A DNA stretch of 38,370 nt from NCBI GenBank assembly GCA_006226305.1, contig SBHG01000130.1:1-38370 (forward strand), read 5' to 3'. Under the pieces are notes generated by a model that worked only from the letters and a program-made list of their open reading frames with translations, was not told where the DNA came from and did not search any database. The DNA comes from Alphaproteobacteria bacterium (GTDB lineage: Bacteria; Pseudomonadota; Alphaproteobacteria; M2410). Made by a program: the position numbers and the translations under genes. Each line of letters opens with the position of its first letter. Positions within the stretch are counted from its first letter, which is position 1. This document shows, piece after piece, positions 1-7,887 of this stretch.

Positions 1-177
1 CGCGCCGCCCGTGATCACGGGGATGAGGTGGCCAAGCGTGTACCCATGCGCCGGGTAGGCACGCCAGAAGATATGGCCGGCGCGGCGGTCTTCCTCGCGA
101 GCCCGGCCAGTGATTACGTGGTCGGCGATACACTCACGGTTGACGGCGGCGTGGCCCATGCCACCTTGCCAAGCTGA
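1..177 (+). CDS. SDR-family oxidoreductase, C-terminal end (partial)
   Basis: The frame is open from base 1 and stops at TGA 175-177, so only the last 58 residues are present. The tail reads as a classical short-chain dehydrogenase/reductase C-terminus: a P-x-R-R-x-G-x-P-E-D-M stretch, then AAVFLASPASDYVVGDTL, then VDGG. This is the conserved substrate-loop/dimer end of FabG-like enzymes that follows the Rossmann fold and the YxxxK catalytic pair, which lie outside the window. The enzyme would be a cytosolic NAD(P)-dependent oxidoreductase; the substrate cannot be told. It converges on the globin-like gene, with 15 bases between the stops. Confidence 0.85.
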   Translation, partial: RAARDHGDEVAKRVPMRRVGTPEDMAGAAVFLASPASDYVVGDTLTVDGGVAHATLPS

Positions 178-192
178 TTGGGTGGAAAAAGG

Positions 193-585
193 TCAGGCCT
201 TGTTGGCGAATGCGGTCAACATGGCCTGCCATTCTTTGTCCATGTCATCGGTCCATTGACCATCCAGACTTATGCGGCAGCAATCGCGGATCGCGATGAA
301 AAATTCATCAAACTTTTCATCTGGCACGCCATAGCCATCGTGCACAAAGCGACTGGTTTCCACAAAATTGGTGGCCATGCGATTGCCATCGCAAAAATCA
401 AATATGCATTCCAGAGCATTTTGCAGCATCGATCCGCGCACGCTTTGATCGGTATCAAGTATAAAAAGCGGCTCAAGTTCGGGGCTGCCTTCAAACAATC
501 GTTGGTAGATCGGCCCCGTCGGGTCCTCGCCAGTTTCTCCGAGCAGCTCAAGAGAGCGCATCACATGGGTGCCTGCGAAATCCAT
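193..585 (-). CDS. Globin-like heme protein
   Basis: A 130-residue cytosolic protein with the layout of a single-domain bacterial globin: an N-terminal helix, an IYQRLFEGSPELEPLF segment (B/C region), an RGSML helix (E region), and RFVHDGYGVP, where His82 sits where the proximal heme histidine (F8) of globins and flavohemoglobins lies, followed by WTDDMDKEW (H helix). There is no reductase domain, so it is not a full flavohemoglobin. Oxygen or NO binding or sensing is inferred from the family, not shown. An AGGAGG lies about 11 bases before the ATG. It begins 22 bases after the trkH stop on the same strand, so the two are probably co-transcribed. An unrelated helical protein is the main alternative. 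Confidence 0.65.
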   Translation of the reverse strand: MDFAGTHVMRSLELLGETGEDPTGPIYQRLFEGSPELEPLFILDTDQSVRGSMLQNALECIFDFCDGNRMATNFVETSRFVHDGYGVPDEKFDEFFIAIRDCCRISLDGQWTDDMDKEWQAMLTAFANKA

Positions 586-607
586 AAGAAAGGCTTCCTC
601 CTAAATA

Positions 608-2020
608 TTACCAACGCCAATAAGTCGGGGAAAACATAACAAAGAGTGTTAGGAATTCCAATCTTCCCAGGATCATGCCCAAACTCAACGCCCATTTGGC
701 GGCGCTGGGGAGACTCGAAAAATTACCGGCGGGTCCGATAATATCGCCAATACCAGGCCCCACATTGCAAATAGCTGTCGCCGCGCCACTAAGGCTGGTT
801 TCAAAGTCGAGGCCCAGGATTTCCAGGATAAGCGTCAATCCAATCAGGCTCGCCATGAAAACAAAGATAAAGATGCCAACAGAGCGCATAACGTCCGGTG
901 ACAGTTTTTTGTTCTCATAGGTTTCGCTGAAAACGCCATGTGGATAGATAAGCTTGTGAATTTCCAGTCTGATGGTCTTCAAGGCGACAATAATCCGCAT
1001 GGTTTTCAGGCCGCCAGCAGTTGAGCCGGTGCATCCTCCCATAAAGGTGAGGGCCAGAAAGATGACGACGGCAAAGGAGCCCCACGTCGTGTAATCGGAA
1101 GCGGCAAATCCTGTTGTGGTGACAATGGAAACCACACTGACCGTGACAAGCGTAAAAGCGTGAAAAGGCGCAAAGTCGGCCTTGTGAACCAGCCAGAAGG
1201 TCAAAAGGATAATGGCCAGGGTCAAGAGAATGAGCAGTGTTTCAACTTGAACACTGCGCAGAGACTTACCGCGCAGCACCCGGATATAAAAGACGAAAGG
1301 GATGCCGCCCGACAACATGAAGATCGTCGCAATCCAGTCAATCGTATCGCTGTTGAAAAACCCGAGTGAGGCGTCATGGGTGGAATAGCCCCCACTTGAA
1401 ACCGTGGTCATGGCGTGGGTGACCGCATCAAAGCCTGTCATGCCCGCGGCAAGGTATGAAAAAGCGCAGGCAATCGAAAGTCCCAGATAAACCCAAAGGG
1501 TTGCGCCGGCGAGCATGGTTGCGCGCGGCAGCTCTTTTTCGGAGCGATCCGAACTTTCGGTTCGAAACAGCTGCATACCCCCCACATTGAGGAGCGGCAA
1601 AATAGCAATCGAGGTCACAATAATGCCAATGCCGCCAATCCATTGCAAAAGCGCGCGCCAAATGAGAAGCGAATGCGGTGCCCTATCGAGGCCGCTGAGG
1701 ACCGTTGAACCGGTCGTGGTAATACCGGACACAGATTCAAATACCGCATCGGTGAGGCTCATGCCGTAGGAAGTAAAGGGAATGGCAGCAAAGAGAGGCA
1801 GCAGGATCCAGGCGCCAGATGTCAGTAGATAGGCCTGTCGGGGGGCTATATCAAAGCTCTGTCCCCGCGTCGCAAAATAGAGCGTGCCCGCGACAAAGAA
1901 GGTCAGCCAGGCGGTTTCCAAAAATGGGACCGCATGGGAAGGGTCCGCGATCGCCGGCACCAGCATGATGGTCGCCAAGCCCGCGAGGAAAAACCCAAAA
2001 ATACCAAGGACTGCCTGCAT
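608..2020 (-). CDS. trkH: TrkH-family potassium uptake protein
   Basis: A 470-residue polytopic inner-membrane protein with the four-fold TM-pore-TM arrangement of the Trk/Ktr/HKT superfamily. Visible signatures are SVSGITTTGSTVL (first pore loop), WIGGIGIIV, TMTTVSSGGYST-like and TTTGFAASDYTTW (second and third pore regions) and FMGGCTGSTAGGLKTMRI, the conserved TrkH segment. Length matches TrkH (about 480 residues). It would form the K+ pore and work with cytosolic TrkA, which is not in the window. It leads a probable two-gene unit with the globin-like gene downstream. A sodium-coupled KtrB-type protein is the alternative, but length and motifs favour TrkH. Confidence 0.93.
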   Translation of the reverse strand: MQAVLGIFGFFLAGLATIMLVPAIADPSHAVPFLETAWLTFFVAGTLYFATRGQSFDIAPRQAYLLTSGAWILLPLFAAIPFTSYGMSLTDAVFESVSGITTTGSTVLSGLDRAPHSLLIWRALLQWIGGIGIIVTSIAILPLLNVGGMQLFRTESSDRSEKELPRATMLAGATLWVYLGLSIACAFSYLAAGMTGFDAVTHAMTTVSSGGYSTHDASLGFFNSDTIDWIATIFMLSGGIPFVFYIRVLRGKSLRSVQVETLLILLTLAIILLTFWLVHKADFAPFHAFTLVTVSVVSIVTTTGFAASDYTTWGSFAVVIFLALTFMGGCTGSTAGGLKTMRIIVALKTIRLEIHKLIYPHGVFSETYENKKLSPDVMRSVGIFIFVFMASLIGLTLILEILGLDFETSLSGAATAICNVGPGIGDIIGPAGNFSSLPSAAKWALSLGMILGRLEFLTLFVMFSPTYWRW

Positions 2021-2106
2021 GAAACGATCTGCCTGATCCTTACTCTGAGGCGAACATACACATTACGACAAAAAGAAAAAGCAAAGATTGCCTGACAGGA
2101 GCTTTT

Positions 2107-2979
2107 TCAAAGCCCGCCGGTATTACATCCGCGCGCCTCCAGGATGGGTCTCAGCTCCCGATAGGCGGCCGGCGTATCGTTGAGCGGGATAAAGGGATGG
2201 AGATGGTGAATGATATGATACTGCATGCCTGCGGACAGAATATTGCCGACCCTGGAGCGAAAAGCGCGGGTGTCGCGGTAGCGTCCGGTCTGGTCTCCGG
2301 GATGGTGGGGCGCCCACGACAGATAAAAGTCGATATAGATGAGGGCGATCTGGATCGGCAACCACCAGAGGAAAAAGGCCTCAAGGGCGAAGCCGCTCCA
2401 GGCCAGAGAGCACAAAATCCCGACAAATCCGAGTTTGTAGAGGACGGATTGGACAATGAGATCGGTCCGGCCAAGTCGCTGCAGGCAGTCACCATAGGCG
2501 TGAGTGCGCGCACCGTTGGGTTGGCGGTGGTGCAAACTGTTCCAGATGGAATGCCACGGTCCTGAGGCTTTGGCAGAGAAGTCCGGGTCCAAATCAGGGT
2601 CATTGGCGTGAAGGTGGTGTTGCAGGTGTGTATATCTCAGCGCATTGTAAGGAACACCGAGCATCCAGGTTGTGCCGTGGCCAACCAGTTCGTTTAGCCA
2701 ACGAAGCTTTGTTCCTTTGCGGGCGATAATATCGTGTTGCGCGTCATGGGTCGGCAGATAGACCAGAGCCATATTAAGGACCGCAATAGGAAAACCGATC
2801 CACAGAGAAACTGTATCTGACAAAACCAATGCCCAGAGCGCAAGCCAGGCTACAAGATTGCCAAAAGCCCAAATCACCATGAGAAGAGGAAACCGGCCTC
2901 GATACTTTTCGGCAATTTCACGTTCCGCCTTGAACAGCTCTGCGTTGGACATAGCGGCATAATCGATTTTTGTGTTCAT
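2107..2979 (-). CDS. Membrane fatty-acid desaturase / di-iron hydroxylase family
   Basis: A 290-residue integral membrane di-iron enzyme. All three histidine boxes are visible: HDAQH at 78-82, HLQHH at 118-122 and HIIHH at 255-259, separated by hydrophobic segments, as in the fatty acid desaturase superfamily (PF00487), which also includes carotenoid hydroxylases and ketolases. The substrate (acyl lipid or carotenoid) cannot be decided from motifs. An upstream in-frame start exists, but the ATG at 2979 forms an ATGA overlap with the stop of the preceding small membrane protein, which indicates translational coupling and fixes the start. Electrons would have to come from partners outside this locus. 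Confidence 0.85.
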   Translation of the reverse strand: MNTKIDYAAMSNAELFKAEREIAEKYRGRFPLLMVIWAFGNLVAWLALWALVLSDTVSLWIGFPIAVLNMALVYLPTHDAQHDIIARKGTKLRWLNELVGHGTTWMLGVPYNALRYTHLQHHLHANDPDLDPDFSAKASGPWHSIWNSLHHRQPNGARTHAYGDCLQRLGRTDLIVQSVLYKLGFVGILCSLAWSGFALEAFFLWWLPIQIALIYIDFYLSWAPHHPGDQTGRYRDTRAFRSRVGNILSAGMQYHIIHHLHPFIPLNDTPAAYRELRPILEARGCNTGGL

Positions 2980-3185
2980 AACCAGCTTCCCCGAAATTGG
3001 GCGACGAGTCCCCATGCGCCGCAAAGGATCATCGAGAAAACCAAGGGAGTGAGCCCAAAGGGAGGCGTCCAGCCCAGAGCGTTAATTGCCTGGTGCATCA
3101 CCGGCGTCAAAAACCCAAAGGCAAAAATCAGCGGTAACACCGTCACAATGCCAGCAAGTGTATTGGCAAGAGCTGTTTTGAGCAT
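2976..3185 (-). CDS. Small two-TM membrane protein coupled to the desaturase
   Basis: A 69-residue protein with two hydrophobic stretches: about residues 9-30 (AGIVTVLPLIFAFGFLTPVM) and 45-62 (around LVFSMILCGAWGLVA). The general form resembles small DUF2798-like membrane proteins, but I do not firmly recognise the family. Its TGA overlaps the desaturase ATG in an ATGA arrangement, so the two are translated together. A role as a membrane partner of the desaturase is inference from this coupling only. Confidence 0.65.
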   Translation of the reverse strand: MLKTALANTLAGIVTVLPLIFAFGFLTPVMHQAINALGWTPPFGLTPLVFSMILCGAWGLVAQFRGSWL

Positions 3186-3413
3186 TCAATCGATCTTCCG
3201 TGGAGAAACAAAAACCTCAAGCCGATATAATCCCATGGTCTCATATCTTTGACAATGCGCTCAGTCTACCTGCGATAAATCCCTTGTTTTTCGCCAATGA
3301 CTGGCCAATGGTCCGCCAGAATGTGGTGGCGGTCACTATTTAGCTACCCCAAATCCATTGCCGCCAGGCGTCTTTGCCTCTAATTTAAGGACGCAGCAAA
3401 AAGGACGCTGCAG

Positions 3414-3590
3414 TGTTCTCGGGGCGGGGTGAAACTCCCCACCGGCGGTAAGCAAGTCAAATTGTAAGCCCGCGAGCGCTTTGTCCAACTGGAGAGTTTT
3501 CCACCTGGGGAGTTTTCCAATCGGGGACAAGGGACAGCAGATCTGGTGAAATGCCAGAGCCGACGGTTAAAGTCCGGATGGAAGAGAACA
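3414..3590 (+). promoter_or_regulatory. FMN riboswitch (RFN element)
   Basis: The conserved RFN blocks appear in order: TTCTCGGGGCGGGGTGAAA, CCCCACCGGCGGTAAG, GTAAGCCCGCGAGCG, GGTGAAATGCCAGAGCCGAC, GGTTAAAGTCCGGATGGAAGA. The P1 helix closes between TGTTCTC (3414-3420) and GAGAACA (3584-3590). A long variable arm lies between about 3480 and 3540. The element precedes ribN by 84 bases and would lower its expression when FMN is plentiful. No U-tract terminator follows; a short hairpin (AAAGCC 3603-3608 with GGCTTT 3615-3620) lies downstream, so control at translation initiation seems more likely. This 3186-3674 gap holds no gene that I can support. Confidence 0.95.
3489..3519 (+). repeat. Tandem 15-bp repeat inside the riboswitch variable arm
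   Basis: CTGGAGAGTTTTCCA at 3489-3503 is followed after one base by CTGGGGAGTTTTCCA at 3505-3519, identical except for one position. It lies between conserved RFN blocks and makes the variable stem longer than usual. Each copy has self-complementary GGA/TCC ends, so it may add or extend a stem. Confidence 0.8.
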
Positions 3591-3674
3591 GGAATGTGGC
3601 TCAAAGCCGTCAAGGGCTTTAGAGGCGCGGGACTGTTTTGCCCTGAGTTATGTGCATTAAAGAGAAGGTGCGCC

Positions 3675-4577
3675 ATGACCAGGTTGTTTCGTCACACATC
3701 GCCGGTGCTTGTCGGTGCGAGCTTGATGGTTTTGGCCGGGCTCACCTTTGCGCTCGTCAACACGCTCTTGCAATATGGAACCATGGTTTTAGGGGTGTCG
3801 CCAACCCGGCTCGCCTTCTGGCAATACCTTATCGCCTTCTTGTTCTCACTGCCCTGGGTTCTTTCACGGGGCTGGCGGTCCATGCGATCCGGTCAACTTT
3901 TGTCTCACGTGATCAGGGTCGCGCTTGCGGCGACGGGCGTTCAGCTTTGGGTTTTAAGTCTGGCTCATGTGCCCATATGGCAAGCAATTGCGCTTATCAT
4001 GCTGTCACCCTTTTTTGTCATCATCGGCGCCAATCTCTTTCTCGGGGAAAGAGCGAGCATAGACCGTTGGGCGGCTGTCTTTGTGGGATTTGCAGGGGGT
4101 ATGATTATCCTGGCGCCTTGGTCGGATGCCTTCAGCTATTACGTTTTGCTGCCCGTCATGGCGGCTGCCATGTGGGCCATGACCTCGCTCATGACCAAGC
4201 ATCTCTCCCGTACAGAATCACCAGAGGCCCTGACGGTTTACCTTCTCCTGCTCCTAACGCCGATCAACGCCGCTTTGGCGATGGGGGAGGGGTTGTCGCC
4301 GGGGGTTGGCCTACCAGCAATGCTGCTGATTGCCGCGGGCCTTCTCACCGCCCTGGCGCAATATGCCATCGCCAAGGCCTATAGCCTGGCGGATGCGAGT
4401 TTTCTGCAGCCCTTCGATCATTTGAAACTGCCTTTCAATGTCGTGTTGGGTCTGGCGGCCTTCGGCTTTGTGCCGCCTGGATCTATGTGGCTCGGCTCCC
4501 TTTTGATCATTGGGGCCTCATTCCTTCTGTTGCATAAGGAGTGGCGTCGGACGCCGCCTGCCAAAGAAATTCCCTAA
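3675..4577 (+). CDS. ribN: EamA/DMT-family transporter, probable riboflavin importer RibN
   Basis: A 300-residue, roughly ten-helix inner-membrane protein of the drug/metabolite transporter superfamily with two EamA halves. Examples are the first-half segment LTFALVNTLLQYGTMVLGVSP and the second-half LLTALAQYAIAKAYSLADAS, followed by the typical FLQPFDHLKLPFNVVLG. The ORF extends further upstream into the riboswitch, but ATG 3675 gives the normal DMT length and lies after a GAGAAGG element. RibN proteins of this family, described in Alphaproteobacteria and Vibrio, import riboflavin and often lie behind an FMN riboswitch; that arrangement here is the main reason for the specific call. Without the riboswitch only 'EamA transporter' would be justified. 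Confidence 0.87.
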   Translation: MTRLFRHTSPVLVGASLMVLAGLTFALVNTLLQYGTMVLGVSPTRLAFWQYLIAFLFSLPWVLSRGWRSMRSGQLLSHVIRVALAATGVQLWVLSLAHVPIWQAIALIMLSPFFVIIGANLFLGERASIDRWAAVFVGFAGGMIILAPWSDAFSYYVLLPVMAAAMWAMTSLMTKHLSRTESPEALTVYLLLLLTPINAALAMGEGLSPGVGLPAMLLIAAGLLTALAQYAIAKAYSLADASFLQPFDHLKLPFNVVLGLAAFGFVPPGSMWLGSLLIIGASFLLLHKEWRRTPPAKEIP

Positions 4578-4629
4578 AACGGCAGAAAACTGCGGAAAAT
4601 AAGCTGCGACAATTTGGACCTTGCATTAT

Positions 4630-4652
4630 TTGCTATTTGCGTTAAATAGCAA
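4630..4652. promoter_or_regulatory. Perfect inverted repeat at the ArsR start, probable autoregulatory operator
   Basis: TTGCTATTT (4630-4638) and AAATAGCAA (4644-4652) are exact inverted 9-bp arms around a 5-base spacer, ending two bases before the ATG of the ArsR-family gene. Perfect dyads of this size at this position are typical operators of ArsR/SmtB repressors. Binding by the adjacent product is inferred. Confidence 0.75.
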
Positions 4653-4654
4653 GT

Positions 4655-4975
4655 ATGGAAAAAATAATCGATATTGCTGAACTTGAACGCAACGCCGAGG
4701 CCGCTGCGGCCTATCTGCGGATGCTGGCTAACCCCAGTCGCCTACTGGTTCTGTGCAATCTGATCGACGGCGAACTGTCCTCAGGACAACTGGCGCGCAA
4801 GATCGGTATTTCACACCCGAACCTGTCGCAGCACCTCTCGAAGCTAAAGGCCGAAGGGCTCGTAGATACCCGGCGCGAGGAGACCACGATCTTCTACCGG
4901 ATCAAGGACGCCCGCGCCGCACAGATCATCAACGTCTTGCACGATGTCTTCTGCGCCGCGCCAGAACAAGTTTAG
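4655..4975 (+). CDS. ArsR/SmtB-family repressor of the SqrR/BigR persulfide-sensing type
   Basis: A 106-residue winged-helix regulator. The DNA-recognition helix is within GISHPNLSQHLSKLKAEGLV and the wing carries RREETTIFYRI. Two cysteines, Cys34 (LVLCNLIDGE) and Cys100 (DVFCAAPE), occupy the positions of the two thiols that form a polysulfide bridge in BigR and SqrR; the metal-binding ELCVCDL box of ArsR is absent. So the likely signal is reactive sulfur or an oxidant rather than arsenic. It heads a co-directional run with DUF2892 (22 bases downstream), RND transporter, LolA-like and outer-membrane genes, and has a 23-bp dyad at its own start, so autoregulation of the whole run is likely. 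A second regulator of the same type lies at 13971. Confidence 0.88.
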   Translation: MEKIIDIAELERNAEAAAAYLRMLANPSRLLVLCNLIDGELSSGQLARKIGISHPNLSQHLSKLKAEGLVDTRREETTIFYRIKDARAAQIINVLHDVFCAAPEQV

Positions 4976-4997
4976 TTACAAGAAAGGATAAATCCCC

Positions 4998-5201
4998 ATG
5001 TCACTTGATCGTGTCATTTTCGCTTTTGCGGGTCTTATGATCCTCGCCAGCCTCGCACTTGCTCACCTCCACTCAGCCTATTGGTTGCTGTTCACGACAT
5101 TTGTCGGCGTCAACATGCTGCAGGCGGCCTTTACCGGTTTTTGTCCGGCGGCGATGATTTTCAAAAAGCTCGGTGTTACCCCGGGAAAAGCCTTCAATTG
5201 A
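4998..5201 (+). CDS. DUF2892 (YgaP-like transmembrane) protein
   Basis: A 67-residue protein with two membrane helices (about 7-23 and 28-46) followed by the GFCPAAMIFKKLGV signature of the DUF2892/YgaP transmembrane family. In YgaP this module follows a rhodanese domain; stand-alone copies commonly sit in sulfur-handling operons with ArsR-type regulators and rhodaneses. The conserved Cys in GFCPA may matter chemically. An AAAGGA element lies before the ATG. It is between the ArsR gene and the RND gene, which supports a sulfur or thiol stress role for the group; direct function is unknown. Confidence 0.88.
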   Translation: MSLDRVIFAFAGLMILASLALAHLHSAYWLLFTTFVGVNMLQAAFTGFCPAAMIFKKLGVTPGKAFN

Positions 5202-5236
5202 TGTATTGATATCTTCCAAGGGGAGCCATTGGTCCC

Positions 5237-7882
5237 ATGCAATTATTTTCTGATTTTGCTACGAGCCGTCCCAAAACCGTTATGCGGGTAAGCGCTTTTG
5301 TCAGCGTGCTGCTGATCGCATTGGTCGCGGTGCCGTCTCTCATGCCGTCATCCGTACCCTTTCTGAACGGCGTAACCATCGACACCGATCCGGAAAACAT
5401 GCTGCCTGCCGATGAACCGGTTCGGGTTTATCACAATGATCAGAAAAAGAATTTCGCCCTCCACGATATGGTGGTCGTGGGCGTCGTCGACAACGAAAGT
5501 CCACAAGGGGTCTTCACGGTCGAAACACTGAAAGAGATCTACGCGCTGACAAACTATGCCAAATCTCTGCGCTGGCAGGACGATAAAGGTATCTGGCACG
5601 GCGTCATCGAAAAGGATTTGATGTCCCCGTCGACGGTCGACAATATCGAACAGGCGGGTCTGGGCAGTGTGTCTTTCAACTGGCTCATGCAAGCACCACC
5701 GGAAACGCAGGAGCAAGCCGCTCAAATTGCCAAGGCCGCGCTCAATCTGCCTTTGCTCAACGGCACGCTCATCTCAGAAGACGGCAAGGCCGCCGCTTTG
5801 TATATTCCTATTGAACTCAAGGCGGATGGTTATGACGTCGCCCGGCAATTGAAAGCCGAATTTGAAACTTTTGAGGGTTCCGCGACTTACTATGTCACCG
5901 GCATGCCCGTGGCACAGGACCAGTTTGGCGTTGAGATGTTCGTGCAAATGGCCATCTCGGCGCCAGCAGCCATGGTGCTGATCTTCCTGCTCATGTGGTT
6001 TTTCTTCCGTCAGATCAACCTGATCATTGCACCTATGCTCGTCGCCATGGTCTCGGTCGTTGTTACCATGGGGCTGTTGATCGCAACTGGTAACACGGTG
6101 CACATCATGAGTTCTATGATCCCGATCTTCATCATGCCTATCGCGGTTTTGGACTCAGTTCACATCCTGTCGGATTTCTTTGACCGCTATAAGGAAACAG
6201 GAGACCGCAAGGCAACCTTGAAAGCTGTCATGAGCGAGCTTTCCGCGCCCATGTTCTTTACCTCGCTGACTACCTTTGCGGGCTTTGTTTCGCTCACCTT
6301 GACGCCCATTCCGCCGGTTCAGGTCTTCGGCTTCTTCGTCGCGCTGGGTGTCATGGCGGCCTGGGCTTTTACCATCACCATGATCCCGGCCTATATCATG
6401 TTGATGCCAGAAAAATCCTTTGCCAACTTTGGCATGGAGAAAAATCATGAAGATCACGGGCCGCTCGGCAACGCCTTGCAGGCTGTCGGACGCTTTACCT
6501 TCAACCATGCCAAACTCGTGATCCTGGCGACAGCGGCCTTTGGGGTTATCGCCTATATCGGCATTCAAAAGATCACCATCAACGACAACCCGGTAAAATG
6601 GTTTGCGCCTTCGCACGATATCCGCGTTGCCGACAGGGCGCTGAACGAGCGCTTTGCGGGGACCTATATGGCCTATCTGGTGATGGAGGCCGACGAAAGC
6701 GCGCATTCCGATGCGAGCCAGATCGCAGGCTTGAAACTGGCCCTTGAGCAATCTGATCTCGAGGTTGCACCCGAACTGATTGCTGAAATAGAAGAGTTGG
6801 ATGCCAAGAGCATGTCGTTTGCCGCGATCCTGAGCACAATCACCAGCTCTTCTGAAGAGCGCCTTGATGTGGCGGGCGACGATGAGTGGATGGCCTGGGA
6901 TGACGCGCTGATATTTCTGGGTGGATTTGAAGGTCGTGACGCCATTTTCAAAGACCCGAAAGTTTTGAACTTTGTCTCGGAACTGGAAGATTATCTCTTA
7001 AAGACCGGTCTCGTCGGCAAAAGCTCATCGGTTGTGGATGTGGTGAAGACCGTTCACCGCGAGCTCTATGAAGGTGCGCCGGAGGCCTATCGTATTCCTG
7101 TAACACGTGATGCGGTCGCGCAAACACTTCTGACCTTCCAGAACAGCCACCGCCCGGATGATCTCTGGCACTTTGTCACTCCGGATTACAAATCCGCAAA
7201 TCTGTGGATTCAATTGAAGTCCGGTGACAACAAAGACATGAGCGCGCTCGTGGAGGCGATCGAGGAATTCTTTGCTGCCCATGAGGCCCCCACGGCGCTT
7301 ACGCACAATTGGTTTGGCCTCACATACATCAATGTGGTCTGGCAGCAACAGATGGTGAGCGGCATGATGGAGGCGTTTCTAGGCTCCTTCATCGTGGTCT
7401 TGATCCTGATGATTGTGCTGTTCCGCTCGGTCCTGTGGGGCACCCTCGCCATGGTGCCGCTGACCGTAACCATCGCCATGATTTACGGGCTCATCGGCCT
7501 CATCGGCAAGGATTATGACATGCCGGTCGCCGTTTTGTCCTCGCTCAGTCTGGGCCTTGCGGTGGACTATGCAATCCATTTCCTGGCGCGCAGCCGTTAT
7601 CTCAGAACACATCAGAGCAGCTGGCAAGAAACAGTGCCGGAGGTCTTCGGAGAGCCGGCCCGTGCCATTACCCGAAACGTCATTGTGTTGGGCGTTGGCT
7701 TCCTGCCGCTCCTGGCGGCACCGCTTGTGCCCTACAATACAGTTGGTATCTTTATTTCAGCGATCTTGTTGCTCGCCGGTTTTGCCAGCATCTTTATTCT
7801 ACCCGCATTGATCAAACTCATGCAGTCCTGGCTGTTCCGCGGCGAGACGCCAAAATCCGCTAACACCTTGGTAAAGGAGTGA
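5237..7882 (+). CDS. RND superfamily transporter, MMPL/HAE3 type
   Basis: An 881-residue inner-membrane protein with two repeats of TM plus large periplasmic domain plus a five-TM bundle: TM1 near 17-37, periplasmic domain to about 235, TM2-6 about 238-400, TM7 near 420-440, a second periplasmic domain to about 705, and TM8-12 about 711-865. SSMIPIFIMPIAVLDSVHIL and SLSLGLAVDYAIHFLAR are the conserved TM4 and TM10 segments of HAE3/MMPL proteins, with the polar D-x-x-H/DYA residues linked to proton coupling. No membrane-fusion protein gene is present, as expected of HAE3 rather than AcrB-type pumps. The next two genes supply a periplasmic LolA-like protein and an outer-membrane barrel, so lipid or other hydrophobic cargo across the envelope is plausible. 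Substrate unknown. Confidence 0.92.
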   Translation: MQLFSDFATSRPKTVMRVSAFVSVLLIALVAVPSLMPSSVPFLNGVTIDTDPENMLPADEPVRVYHNDQKKNFALHDMVVVGVVDNESPQGVFTVETLKEIYALTNYAKSLRWQDDKGIWHGVIEKDLMSPSTVDNIEQAGLGSVSFNWLMQAPPETQEQAAQIAKAALNLPLLNGTLISEDGKAAALYIPIELKADGYDVARQLKAEFETFEGSATYYVTGMPVAQDQFGVEMFVQMAISAPAAMVLIFLLMWFFFRQINLIIAPMLVAMVSVVVTMGLLIATGNTVHIMSSMIPIFIMPIAVLDSVHILSDFFDRYKETGDRKATLKAVMSELSAPMFFTSLTTFAGFVSLTLTPIPPVQVFGFFVALGVMAAWAFTITMIPAYIMLMPEKSFANFGMEKNHEDHGPLGNALQAVGRFTFNHAKLVILATAAFGVIAYIGIQKITINDNPVKWFAPSHDIRVADRALNERFAGTYMAYLVMEADESAHSDASQIAGLKLALEQSDLEVAPELIAEIEELDAKSMSFAAILSTITSSSEERLDVAGDDEWMAWDDALIFLGGFEGRDAIFKDPKVLNFVSELEDYLLKTGLVGKSSSVVDVVKTVHRELYEGAPEAYRIPVTRDAVAQTLLTFQNSHRPDDLWHFVTPDYKSANLWIQLKSGDNKDMSALVEAIEEFFAAHEAPTALTHNWFGLTYINVVWQQQMVSGMMEAFLGSFIVVLILMIVLFRSVLWGTLAMVPLTVTIAMIYGLIGLIGKDYDMPVAVLSSLSLGLAVDYAIHFLARSRYLRTHQSSWQETVPEVFGEPARAITRNVIVLGVGFLPLLAAPLVPYNTVGIFISAILLLAGFASIFILPALIKLMQSWLFRGETPKSANTLVKE

Positions 7883-7887
7883 CTCTC

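Noticed and set aside
178..639. Plus-strand 153-codon open frame over the globin-like gene
   Set aside because: It is antisense to a gene with a good ribosome-binding site and globin-like motifs, and its own translation has no family pattern.
3546..3674. N-terminal extension of ribN into the riboswitch
   Set aside because: Those codons are conserved RFN bases (translated as MKCQSRRLKS...), not transporter sequence.
6155..6751. 198-codon minus-strand frame within the RND gene
   Set aside because: Antisense to conserved transmembrane and periplasmic segments of the transporter; low-complexity basic composition typical of shadow frames.
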